Source: Burkholderiales bacterium
GTDB taxonomy: Bacteria; Pseudomonadota; Gammaproteobacteria; Burkholderiales; Burkholderiaceae_C
NCBI GenBank assembly: GCA_028869035.1
Contig: JAGWTL010000008.1
Coordinates: 1-21,952, forward strand
Length of the DNA: 21,952 bases
Reading direction: 5' to 3'
In this document: positions 7,229-13,490 of the stretch, in pieces
How positions within the stretch are numbered: the first letter of the stretch is position 1
Layout: every line of letters starts with the position of its first letter
Translations under genes and position numbers: made by a program
Notes under the pieces: generated by a model
What the model was told of the DNA's origin: nothing
The model's input: only the letters and a program-made list of their open reading frames with translations
Databases searched by the model: none

Positions 7229-8407
7229 TCAGATGGCCTTGTCGTTCTTGAGTTGTTCGATCTCATCGGCGCTCAAGCCCAGCTCACGCAGGATGGCCGC
7301 GCTGTGCTGGCCCACGGCGGGGATGGGGTCCATGCGCACCTGGGCCGCGTCCGGCGCACCGGGGGGCAGCAAGGCCGGCACCGGGCCCACGGGCGTGCTG
7401 ACCTTGGTCCAGCGCTGACGCGCGGCCAGTTGTGGGTGCGCCCAGAGATCGGCCATGGTGTTGACCTGGGCGTTGGCGATGCCGGCTTCTTCCAGTCGCT
7501 CGATCACCCGGGCCGCGCTGAGCCTGCCGAAGGCGGCCTCGATCAGCGCCTTTACCTCGGCACGCGCAGCCGAGCGCTTGGCGTTGGCATCGAAGCGCGG
7601 ATCGGTCGCCAACGCGGGCTGCTGCAAGACCTTGTCGCAGAACACGGCCCATTCACGCTCGTTCTGCAGGCCCAGCATCACGCTCTTGCCGTCACCGGCC
7701 ACAAAAGGGCCGTAGGGGTAGATCGTGGCGTGCGAAGCGCCCGCGCGCGCAGGCGGCGTGGCGCCATCGAAGGCGTAGTACAGGGGAAAGCTCATCCACT
7801 CGGCCATGCTTTCGAGCATGGAAACGTCGATGCGCCGGCCCAGGCCGGTGCGGCCGCGCTCGATCAGGGCCGTGAGGATGTTGCTGTAGGCGTACATGCC
7901 GGCGGCGATGTCGGCAATCGAGCAACCGGCCTTGGCGGCTTCGTCGGGCGTGCCGGTGACGGAAAGAAAACCGGCCTCGCTCTGGATCAGCAGGTCGTAG
8001 GCCTTTTTGTCACGGTAGGGCCCGCTGTCGCCGTAGCCCGAGATGTCGCAGACGATGAGCCCGGGATACTTCGCGTGCAGGGCCTCGAAGGACAGGCCCA
8101 TGCGCGCAGCCGCGCCGGGTGCGAGGTTCTGCACCAGCACATCAGCCTGCGCGAGCAGCTTGTCCATGATCTCGCCAGCCCGGGCGTGCTTGAGGTCGAG
8201 AGAGAGGCTCTCCTTGGAACGGTTCGTCCAGGTGAAGTGCGAGGACAGGCCCTTGACGCGGCTGTCGTAGCCCCGCGCGAAGTCGCCCACCTCGGGCCGT
8301 TCGACCTTGATGACACGCGCGCCCTGGTCGGCGAGCTGGCGCGAACAGAAGGGCGCGGCGATCGCGTGCTCCAGCGCGACGACGGTGATGCCGGCAAGAG
8401 GCTTCAT
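7229..8407 (-). CDS. CaiB/BaiF family (type III) CoA-transferase
   Basis: This 392-residue cytosolic type III CoA-transferase moves CoA from a donor thioester to an acceptor acid. Family signs are LAGITVVALEHAIAAPFCSR, GARVIKVERPEVGDFAR, the LSLDLKH motif, LVQNLAPGAAARMG, CDISGYGDSGPYRDKKAYDLL, and the catalytic-Asp region SIADIAAGMYA, with Asp166 matching the known nucleophile near position 169 of formyl-CoA transferase. The start at 8407 was chosen because ATG overlaps the stop of the acyl-CoA dehydrogenase gene in a TGATG junction, a sign of translational coupling. The frame stays open further upstream, but that extension lies wholly over the dehydrogenase gene and is not this protein. It probably activates the operon's carboxylate substrate; the donor and acceptor are unknown. 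Confidence 0.94.
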   Translation of the reverse strand: MKPLAGITVVALEHAIAAPFCSRQLADQGARVIKVERPEVGDFARGYDSRVKGLSSHFTWTNRSKESLSLDLKHARAGEIMDKLLAQADVLVQNLAPGAAARMGLSFEALHAKYPGLIVCDISGYGDSGPYRDKKAYDLLIQSEAGFLSVTGTPDEAAKAGCSIADIAAGMYAYSNILTALIERGRTGLGRRIDVSMLESMAEWMSFPLYYAFDGATPPARAGASHATIYPYGPFVAGDGKSVMLGLQNEREWAVFCDKVLQQPALATDPRFDANAKRSAARAEVKALIEAAFGRLSAARVIERLEEAGIANAQVNTMADLWAHPQLAARQRWTKVSTPVGPVPALLPPGAPDAAQVRMDPIPAVGQHSAAILRELGLSADEIEQLKNDKAI

Positions 8408-9564
8408 CAGAAAGACCTCGGCAGGCCCAGCAGATGCTCGGCCACATAAGAGAAGATCAGGTTCGTGGAGATCGGCGCCACCTGGTACAGGCGCGTCTCG
8501 CGGAACTTGCGCTCGATGTCGTATTCGCAGGCGAAGCCGAAGCCGCCGTGCATCTGCAGGCAGACATTGGCCGCCTCCCACGAGGCCTTGGCCGCGAGGT
8601 ACTTGGCCATATTGGCCTCGGCGCCGCAGGGCTGGTGCGCGTCGAACAGCTCGCAGGCCTTCCAGCGCATGAGGTTGGCGGCTTCCACCTCGATATAGCT
8701 CTCGGCGATGGGGAACTGCACGCCCTGGTTCTGGCCCGTGGGACGGCCGAAGACCACGCGGTCTTTCACATAATTGGTGACACGGTCCACGAACCAGTAG
8801 CCGTCGCCGATGCACTCGGCGGCGATCAGGGTGCGCTCGGCGTTCAGGCCGTCGAGGATGTACCTGAAGCCCTGGCCTTCCTGGCCGATCAGGTTCTCGG
8901 CCGGGATTTCCAGGTTCTCGAAGAAGAGTTCGTTGGTCTCGTGGTTGACCATGTTGGGGATGGGCCGCACGGTCAGGCCGGACTTCTCGGCCTGGCGCAG
9001 ATCCACCATGAAGATGGACATGCCTTCGCTTTTTTTCTTCACCTCGGCCAGCGGCGTGGTGCGCGCGAGCAGGATCATGAAGTCCGAGTGCTGCACGCGC
9101 GAGATCCAGACCTTCTGGCCGTTGACCACGTAACGGTCGCCTTTTTTCACGGCCGTGGTCTTGATCTTGGTGGTGTCGGTGCCCGTGGTGGGCTCGGTCA
9201 CGCCCATGGACTGCAGGCGCCATTCACCCGAAGCGATCTTGGGCAGGTAAAGCTCCTTCTGCGCTTTGGAGCCGTGGCGCAGCAAGGTGCCCATGTTGTA
9301 CATCTGGCCGTGGCAGGCGCCGGCGTTGCCGCCGCTGCGGTTGATCTCTTCCATGACCACCGAGGCCTCGGTCAGACCCAGGCCCGAACCGCCGTACTCC
9401 TGCGGAATCAGCGCGGCCAGCCAGCCGGCCTTGGTCAAGGCGTCGACGAAGGCCTCGGGGTAGGCGCGCGCGGCGTCGATCTTGCGGTGGTATTCGTCGG
9501 GGAATTCGGCGCAGAGGGCGCGCACCGCGTCGCGGATGTCCTGGTATTGGTCGGTCTTGGTCAT
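8407..9564 (-). CDS. Acyl-CoA dehydrogenase
   Basis: This 385-residue FAD-dependent acyl-CoA dehydrogenase forms an alpha,beta double bond on a CoA thioester and passes electrons to ETF. The N-terminal helical domain, the middle beta domain (GVTEPTTGTDTTKIKTTAVK near 121-140 and VNGQKVWISRVQHSD near 147-161) and the C-terminal helical domain (GQNQGVQFPIAESY, QMHGGFGFACEYDIERKFRE) are all present. The usual catalytic Glu of the YEGT motif is absent: that position reads LYQVAPISTNLI near 359-370. Glu243 in GLNAERTLIAAE instead matches the site used by isovaleryl- and long-chain acyl-CoA dehydrogenases. The gene is translationally coupled to the CoA-transferase, which suggests both act on the same acyl-CoA. 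The chain length of the substrate is not readable. Confidence 0.94.
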   Translation of the reverse strand: MTKTDQYQDIRDAVRALCAEFPDEYHRKIDAARAYPEAFVDALTKAGWLAALIPQEYGGSGLGLTEASVVMEEINRSGGNAGACHGQMYNMGTLLRHGSKAQKELYLPKIASGEWRLQSMGVTEPTTGTDTTKIKTTAVKKGDRYVVNGQKVWISRVQHSDFMILLARTTPLAEVKKKSEGMSIFMVDLRQAEKSGLTVRPIPNMVNHETNELFFENLEIPAENLIGQEGQGFRYILDGLNAERTLIAAECIGDGYWFVDRVTNYVKDRVVFGRPTGQNQGVQFPIAESYIEVEAANLMRWKACELFDAHQPCGAEANMAKYLAAKASWEAANVCLQMHGGFGFACEYDIERKFRETRLYQVAPISTNLIFSYVAEHLLGLPRSF

Positions 9565-9591
9565 GTCTCGGTCGCTAGCTGTTTGAAAATA

Positions 9592-9673
9592 CCGTTCGCG
9601 TTGAGCCTGTCGAAACGCTGCGGGCCTTCGACAGGCCTGTCCCGAGCTGAGTCGAAGGGCTCAGGCCGAACGG
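9592..9673. repeat. Palindromic intergenic repeat, copy C (compound)
   Basis: An 82-base compound inverted repeat lies between the MaoC-type hydratase stop and the acyl-CoA dehydrogenase start. Outer arms are CCGTTCG (9592-9598) and CGAACGG (9667-9673). Inside are GAGCCTGTCGAA, CTTCGACAGGC and a further unit GAGTCGAAGGGCTCA, so it is longer than copies A and B and can fold in more than one way. Confidence 0.85.
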
Positions 9674-9682
9674 GATGGTTGC

Positions 9683-10534
9683 TTACTCGATCTCGGCGGT
9701 GGCCTGCATGGTCAGCCAACCCTCGTGGTCGCGGCCCCAGAGCGTAACGGTGTTGCCATCGCGCTTGCCGCAGACCGTGAACGGGTGGATGTCGAAGGTG
9801 GGGCGCACGGCCTTGAAGCTGAAGCGCTGCACCCTGGCATCCGGAAGCTGGCGGCGCAGCAGGTCCAGCAGCAGCGTGGCGATCAGCGGACCGTGCACGA
9901 TGAGGCCGGGGTAGCCCTCCACTCCCGTGACGTAGCTGCGGTCGTAGTGGATGCGGTGGCCGTTGAAGGTCAGCGCCGAATAGCGGAACAGCAGCACCGG
10001 GTCGGGCACGATCTCGCGGCTGAACTGCTCGTCGCGCGGCGCGGCGTTCGGCTCCGGCGCGGGGGCCCCGGGCTGCGGCGCGTCGCGGTAGACGATGTCG
10101 TGCTCCTCGCTCAGGGCCAGGCCCTGCGCATTGCTGAACTCATGCCGCACGCAGACGAAAACCAGCGCACCGCTGCGCCCCTCCTTGACCGTCACGTCCT
10201 TGATCGTCGACACACGTGTGACGCTCTCGCCCACGCGCAGGGGCTGCAGGAAGTCCAGCCGGCCGCCGGCCCACATGCGCCGCGGCAGCGGCACGGGCGG
10301 CAGGAAACCACCGCGTTTGGCGTGGCCGTCCTCGCCGATCTCGCCGTGGCGCGTGAGGGGTGTGAAGAAAAGCCAGTGCCAAAGGGGCGGCAGCGCGGTG
10401 CCGGGCGCGGGCCAAGGGTCGTTGCGGTCCAGCGTGGCCGACAGGGCGGCCACCGGGGTTACGGTCAGTTGGTCTGCGCGCGTCTCGGCGCGGCCGATCC
10501 AGTCACGCAGGAGGGACAGCTCAGGGGTGCTCAT
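9683..10534 (-). CDS. MaoC-like hydratase (mesaconyl/itaconyl-CoA hydratase type)
   Basis: The 283-residue protein resembles the FAS1-type dehydratase/MaoC family (COG3777), which hydrates branched dicarboxylic enoyl-CoAs such as mesaconyl-C4-CoA or itaconyl-CoA. It has two hotdog halves. The first carries PLPRRMWAGGRLDFLQPL (about residues 82-99). The second carries the hydratase motif FRYSALTFNGHRIHYDRSY (about 182-200), with the conserved His-Tyr-Asp and GLIVHGPLIATLLLDLL after it. There is no signal peptide. It is probably the first gene of the catabolic run and is followed by repeat copy C and the dehydrogenase gene. Its product would add water to the enoyl-CoA made by that enzyme. The substrate is inferred from family and neighbours only. 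Confidence 0.87.
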   Translation of the reverse strand: MSTPELSLLRDWIGRAETRADQLTVTPVAALSATLDRNDPWPAPGTALPPLWHWLFFTPLTRHGEIGEDGHAKRGGFLPPVPLPRRMWAGGRLDFLQPLRVGESVTRVSTIKDVTVKEGRSGALVFVCVRHEFSNAQGLALSEEHDIVYRDAPQPGAPAPEPNAAPRDEQFSREIVPDPVLLFRYSALTFNGHRIHYDRSYVTGVEGYPGLIVHGPLIATLLLDLLRRQLPDARVQRFSFKAVRPTFDIHPFTVCGKRDGNTVTLWGRDHEGWLTMQATAEIE

Positions 10535-10535
10535 G

Positions 10536-10552
10536 GGCGCAGATCATGCGCC
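10536..10552 (-). promoter_or_regulatory. Hairpin directly before the hydratase start codon
   Basis: GGCGCA-TGATC-TGCGCC (minus strand) forms a 6-bp stem ending one base before the ATG of the MaoC-type gene, where a ribosome site would lie. No Shine-Dalgarno sequence is visible. It may limit initiation or mean that the true leader is very short. Confidence 0.35.
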
Positions 10553-10616
10553 TGCCCAGCCGTCCCGGCCATTTGCATTTGCCCAAGAGGCCGTTAGGCT
10601 GCCCTTAACGCAGGCT

Positions 10617-11906
10617 TCAGAGCGGCGAAAACTCGGTCTGACCCGGCTCGTAGGGCAGCACGCGGTTGCGCCCGGCATGTTTGGCCGCGTAGAGAGCCTT
10701 GTCGGCGCGTTCGGTCAGGCTGGCGGCGGTCTCTCCGGGTTCGAGATGGGCCACGCCGATGGAGACCGTGATGCAGAAGCGCCGCCCGGCATCGGCCTTG
10801 AAGGTCAGGCCGGCCAGGGCGAGACGCAGCCGCTCGCCGGCCTCCACGGCCCGGTCCAGGTCGGTGCCCGGCAGCAGCACGATGAACTCCTCCCCGCCCC
10901 AGCGGCCGAACAGGTCACTGCCGCGCAGCATGCCCTGCACCTGCTCCGCCAGACGCCGCAGAACCTCGTCGCCCGCGGGATGACCGTACTCGTCATTGAC
11001 ATTCTTGAAGTGGTCGATGTCGAGCAGCAGGATAGAGAAATCGTCGGGGCTGCGCTCCCAGGCCTTGACCTGGCGGCGCAGCTCGGCCTCGATGTGCCCG
11101 CGGCGGAAGGCACCCGTCAGACCGTCGTGGATGGCCAGCTCGCCAAGCTTGCGATTGGTCTCTTCGAGCTCGTGCGTGCGGTTGCGCAGCATGTCGTGCA
11201 TCTGCAGTTCCTGCTGGATGTTCTGGTGCAACTGGTCCAGCAGCTTGCGCTGGGTCAGGCGCGCACGTACCCACTCGCGCGCGCGCCGGTACTCACCACG
11301 GCTGCGCAACAGCAGCATGAGGACATACAGCGCGAGTCCGACGGCAACCGTTGGCAGCGCATACGCGTAAGCCGGGTAATGCAGGTACAGCACCCACAAG
11401 GTGCCCAGCACGAGCGCCACGAGGAAGTTGGCATAGACCTGCAGGTTGATGCCCAGAGCGCTGAGCAGGAAAGCCGCCAGGGCGACCAGGCAGATCAGAC
11501 GCAGGTGAAACAGGCCATCGACTTCACCTCTGCCCAGCAGCACCATGCTGCTGACCCAGGCCGCCGCCAGACCCACAGCGCCCAGCCGCTCCAGCAAAAG
11601 CCAGGCCCGCACGCGCGCCGCCTGGGACTTCGGCCGGGCCAGGAAAAGATGGGCCACCAGCCAGCGGTACACCAGCACCCCCAGCATCAGGCCCGCCCAT
11701 ACACCCAGTTGCCAGAGCGGCTGCGCCTCCCAATGCGCCCAGCCCAGCAGGAGAACCGGCAGAAAATCAACCAGGGCCGACTCACGGGTACGCACGAAAA
11801 GCTCCCGCATCAGGCGCACCTGCACCGCCTCTTCCGACAACTCGGGCAGGGCCTCGGGAAGGATGGAGGGTGAGAAGGTGTCCATGGCGTGCCGGGGAAA
11901 GCGCAT
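10617..11906 (-). CDS. Membrane-bound diguanylate cyclase (GGDEF domain)
   Basis: The 429-residue protein makes the second messenger cyclic di-GMP from two GTP. Residues about 45-200 hold roughly six hydrophobic segments forming an N-terminal membrane domain of no named type. A coiled-coil-like linker follows (about 205-258). The GGDEF domain then has DGLTGAFRR, the metal site DIDHFKNVNDEYGH (296-309) and the active-site loop GGEEF (337-341). An RGSD inhibitory site (328-331) lies exactly five residues before the loop, so product inhibition is expected. No EAL or HD-GYP domain is present. ATG 11906 has a GAGAAA-like site upstream; ATG 11885 is an alternative. It is divergent from a LysR gene across 74 bases of AT-rich DNA. 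Confidence 0.94.
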   Translation of the reverse strand: MRFPRHAMDTFSPSILPEALPELSEEAVQVRLMRELFVRTRESALVDFLPVLLLGWAHWEAQPLWQLGVWAGLMLGVLVYRWLVAHLFLARPKSQAARVRAWLLLERLGAVGLAAAWVSSMVLLGRGEVDGLFHLRLICLVALAAFLLSALGINLQVYANFLVALVLGTLWVLYLHYPAYAYALPTVAVGLALYVLMLLLRSRGEYRRAREWVRARLTQRKLLDQLHQNIQQELQMHDMLRNRTHELEETNRKLGELAIHDGLTGAFRRGHIEAELRRQVKAWERSPDDFSILLLDIDHFKNVNDEYGHPAGDEVLRRLAEQVQGMLRGSDLFGRWGGEEFIVLLPGTDLDRAVEAGERLRLALAGLTFKADAGRRFCITVSIGVAHLEPGETAASLTERADKALYAAKHAGRNRVLPYEPGQTEFSPL

Positions 11907-11980
11907 TCAGATTTTCTCAAAAATGAATAAATCCGTCCCGACTCTTAGCCATTAGGTTTGTGTAAAGACATAATCTGCGC

Positions 11981-12958
11981 ATGGACAAGCTCAGGCAAAT
12001 GGAGTCCTTCGTTTCGGTAGCCACCCGCGGCAGCCTGACCGCTGCAGCACAGGCCGAGGGCGTAGCCCCGGCCATCATGGGCCGGCGGCTGGACGCCCTG
12101 GAAGAGCGCCTGGGCGTGAAGCTGCTGGTGCGCACCACACGGCGCATCAGCCTGACCCACGAAGGCAGCGCCTTTCTGGAGGATTGCCAGCGCTTGCTCA
12201 CCGATGTGGCCAATGCCGAGGCCAGTGTCTCGGCTGGCGGCGTCAAGGCCAGCGGTCACCTGCGCATCACGGCGCCGGCCGGTTTCGGCCGCCGCCATGT
12301 GGCCCCCCTGGTGCCCCGTTTCCGCGAACTGCACGCGGATGTGACCATTTCCCTGAACCTCAGCGACCGCGTGGTGGACATTGCCGGCGAGGGTTATGAC
12401 TGCGCCGTGCGCGTGGGGGACATGCCCGACTCGTCACTGGTGAGCGTGCGCATGGCCGACAACCGGCGCCTGTGCGTGGCCACGCCCGAATTTCTGAAGC
12501 GCCACGGCACGCCCGGGCACCCGCAGGACCTGACACGCTTTGACTGCCTGGTGCTGTCCAGCGACGCCTCACAGACCCGCGGCTGGGCATTCCGCGTGCC
12601 GCGGAATGCCCAAGGTCGGCAAAAGGAAAGTGTTCTGACGGGCGCGGTGTCCGATCAGGACGAAGGCCACGAGGTCATGCACCTGCGCCCCAGCGGGCCC
12701 ATGGACTGCTCGGACGGCCAGGTGCTGCACAACTGGTGCCTGGCCGGTTACGGTATTGCCTGGCGCAGCACCTGGGAAGTGGAAGAGGAAATCGCCGAGG
12801 GCCGCCTGGTGGCCGTGCTGGAGGCCTTTGCCGCACCGCCCAACGGCATCTATGCGGTGTTCCCCCAGCGCAAGCACCTGCCGCTGCGCGTGCGGCTCTG
12901 GGTGGACTTTCTCAAGCACCACTACGGCCAGCCCGGCTTCTGGCAGACGCGGCGCTGA
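11981..12958 (+). CDS. LysR-family transcriptional regulator (CrgA/DmlR-like)
   Basis: The 325-residue LysR-type regulator has an N-terminal helix-turn-helix (about residues 4-61, MESFVSVATRGSLTAAAQAEG and LGVKLLVRTTRRISLTHEG) and an effector domain typical of the CrgA/DmlR branch (GHLRITAPAGFGRRHVAP, DCAVRVGDMPDSSLV, PSGPMDCSDGQVLHNWCLAGYG). It is about 20 residues longer than most members. The extra length lies near residues 208-225 (RQKESVLTGAVSDQDEGHEV), just after a perfect DNA palindrome inside the gene. The start ATG 11981 is followed directly by the usual MDKLRQMESF sequence. It is divergent from the diguanylate cyclase gene, which is therefore a possible target; no other target is suggested by context. 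Confidence 0.92.
   Translation: MDKLRQMESFVSVATRGSLTAAAQAEGVAPAIMGRRLDALEERLGVKLLVRTTRRISLTHEGSAFLEDCQRLLTDVANAEASVSAGGVKASGHLRITAPAGFGRRHVAPLVPRFRELHADVTISLNLSDRVVDIAGEGYDCAVRVGDMPDSSLVSVRMADNRRLCVATPEFLKRHGTPGHPQDLTRFDCLVLSSDASQTRGWAFRVPRNAQGRQKESVLTGAVSDQDEGHEVMHLRPSGPMDCSDGQVLHNWCLAGYGIAWRSTWEVEEEIAEGRLVAVLEAFAAPPNGIYAVFPQRKHLPLRVRLWVDFLKHHYGQPGFWQTRR
12584..12612. repeat. Perfect 12-bp palindrome inside the LysR gene
   Basis: TGGGCATTCCGC (12584-12595) and GCGGAATGCCCA (12601-12612) form a perfect 12-bp inverted repeat with a GTGCC loop. It is in frame within the effector domain and encodes GWAFRVPRNAQ. Confidence 0.9.
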
Positions 12959-12965
12959 AGCGCCG

Positions 12966-13016
12966 CCCCTGCCCATCCCCCGCGCGACGAGCCGCCGCGC
13001 GGGGGATGGGCAGGGG
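12966..13016. terminator. 21-bp perfect inverted repeat between convergent genes, likely bidirectional terminator
   Basis: Arms at 12966-12986 and 12996-13016 are perfect reverse complements over 21 bases, starting CCCCTGCCCATCCCCC, with a 9-base loop ACGAGCCGC. A smaller hairpin, GCGGCGC-TGAA-GCGCCGC (12949-12966), precedes it and places the LysR stop codon in its loop. The site lies between the LysR gene and the convergent PsiF-like gene. No T-run follows on either strand, so it may block read-through or stabilise 3' ends rather than act as a classic intrinsic terminator. Confidence 0.6.
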
Positions 13017-13028
13017 GGAGCCGAGGGT

Positions 13029-13334
13029 TTACTTGGCCTTGAGGCACTCGCTCATGAACTTCCTGCGATCGTCGCCCTTCTTGTCGCCGGCTTCCTTGTT
13101 GCACATGCCCATCTTGTTCTGCTGGGCGGTCTGCTTGTCGCTGGCGGCGGGTTTGGCCTTGAGGCACTCGCTCATGAACTTCTTGCGATCGTCGCCCTTC
13201 TTGTCGCCGGCTTCCTTGTTGCACATGCCCATCTTGTTCTGCTGCGCGGTCGGCGCCTTCTTCTCTTCATCGGCGCGGGCTACGCCCAGGCTCAGGAACA
13301 GGCCCAGGGCGAGCAGGGAAAGCAGTTTTTTCAT
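13029..13334 (-). CDS. psiF: PsiF-repeat secreted protein
   Basis: A 101-residue protein starts at ATG 13334, preceded by GAGGAG at good spacing. MKKLLSLLALGLFLSLGVARA is a type I signal peptide, so the mature product is periplasmic. It then carries two PsiF repeats with the signature QQNKMGMCNKEAGDKKGDDR and KFMSECLKA. Each has two Cys, which could form disulfides. E. coli PsiF is induced by phosphate starvation, but its biochemical role is unknown. The two repeats are almost identical in DNA as well, pointing to a recent duplication or gene conversion. The reading frame continues upstream of ATG 13334, but that part has no protein-like character. A 7-bp hairpin lies in the leader. Confidence 0.88.
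   Translation of the reverse strand: MKKLLSLLALGLFLSLGVARADEEKKAPTAQQNKMGMCNKEAGDKKGDDRKKFMSECLKAKPAASDKQTAQQNKMGMCNKEAGDKKGDDRRKFMSECLKAK
13033..13251. repeat. Tandem 120-base repeat inside the PsiF-like gene
   Basis: Bases 13033-13131 and 13153-13251 match at 97 of 99 positions, with differences at 13063/13183 and 13125/13245. The period is 120 bases. The repeat encodes the two PsiF units. Confidence 0.9.
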
Positions 13335-13369
13335 GGTGTCTCCTCGTTGATGCAGATGGTGGTTGAACA

Positions 13370-13387
13370 GAATCCCGTAGGGGATTC
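13370..13387. promoter_or_regulatory. Hairpin in the PsiF/argS divergent intergenic region
   Basis: GAATCCC (13370-13376) and GGGATTC (13381-13387) form a perfect 7-bp stem with loop GTAG. It lies about 36 bases upstream of the PsiF-like start codon and may be an operator or a leader hairpin. Confidence 0.35.
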
Positions 13388-13490
13388 CAGCATACAACGG
13401 CCCGGGCGGTAAATCTGCTGACAAACGGTTACCCCGGCCTGCACCCTGCACCAGGGAGCGACGCAGCCCCGGTCAGTAGAATCAGGCCCC

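Noticed and set aside
6749..8449. A 566-codon plus-strand open frame and many other long frames opposite the minus-strand genes
   Set aside because: They lie wholly antisense to well-supported enzymes and have low-complexity Arg/Gly/His/Ala-rich sequence typical of GC-rich shadow frames.
8408..9223. N-terminal extension of the CoA-transferase frame to a 664-residue protein
   Set aside because: The extension lies over the acyl-CoA dehydrogenase gene in another frame; the TGATG junction at 8407 gives the real start of the 392-residue enzyme.
13033..13251. CRISPR-like reading of the 120-base periodic repeat
   Set aside because: There are only two units, they are far too long, and they are coding, so this is a tandem protein repeat.
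13335..13451. N-terminal extension of the PsiF-like protein
   Set aside because: ATG 13334 has GAGGAG upstream and begins a textbook signal peptide; the extension would bury it.
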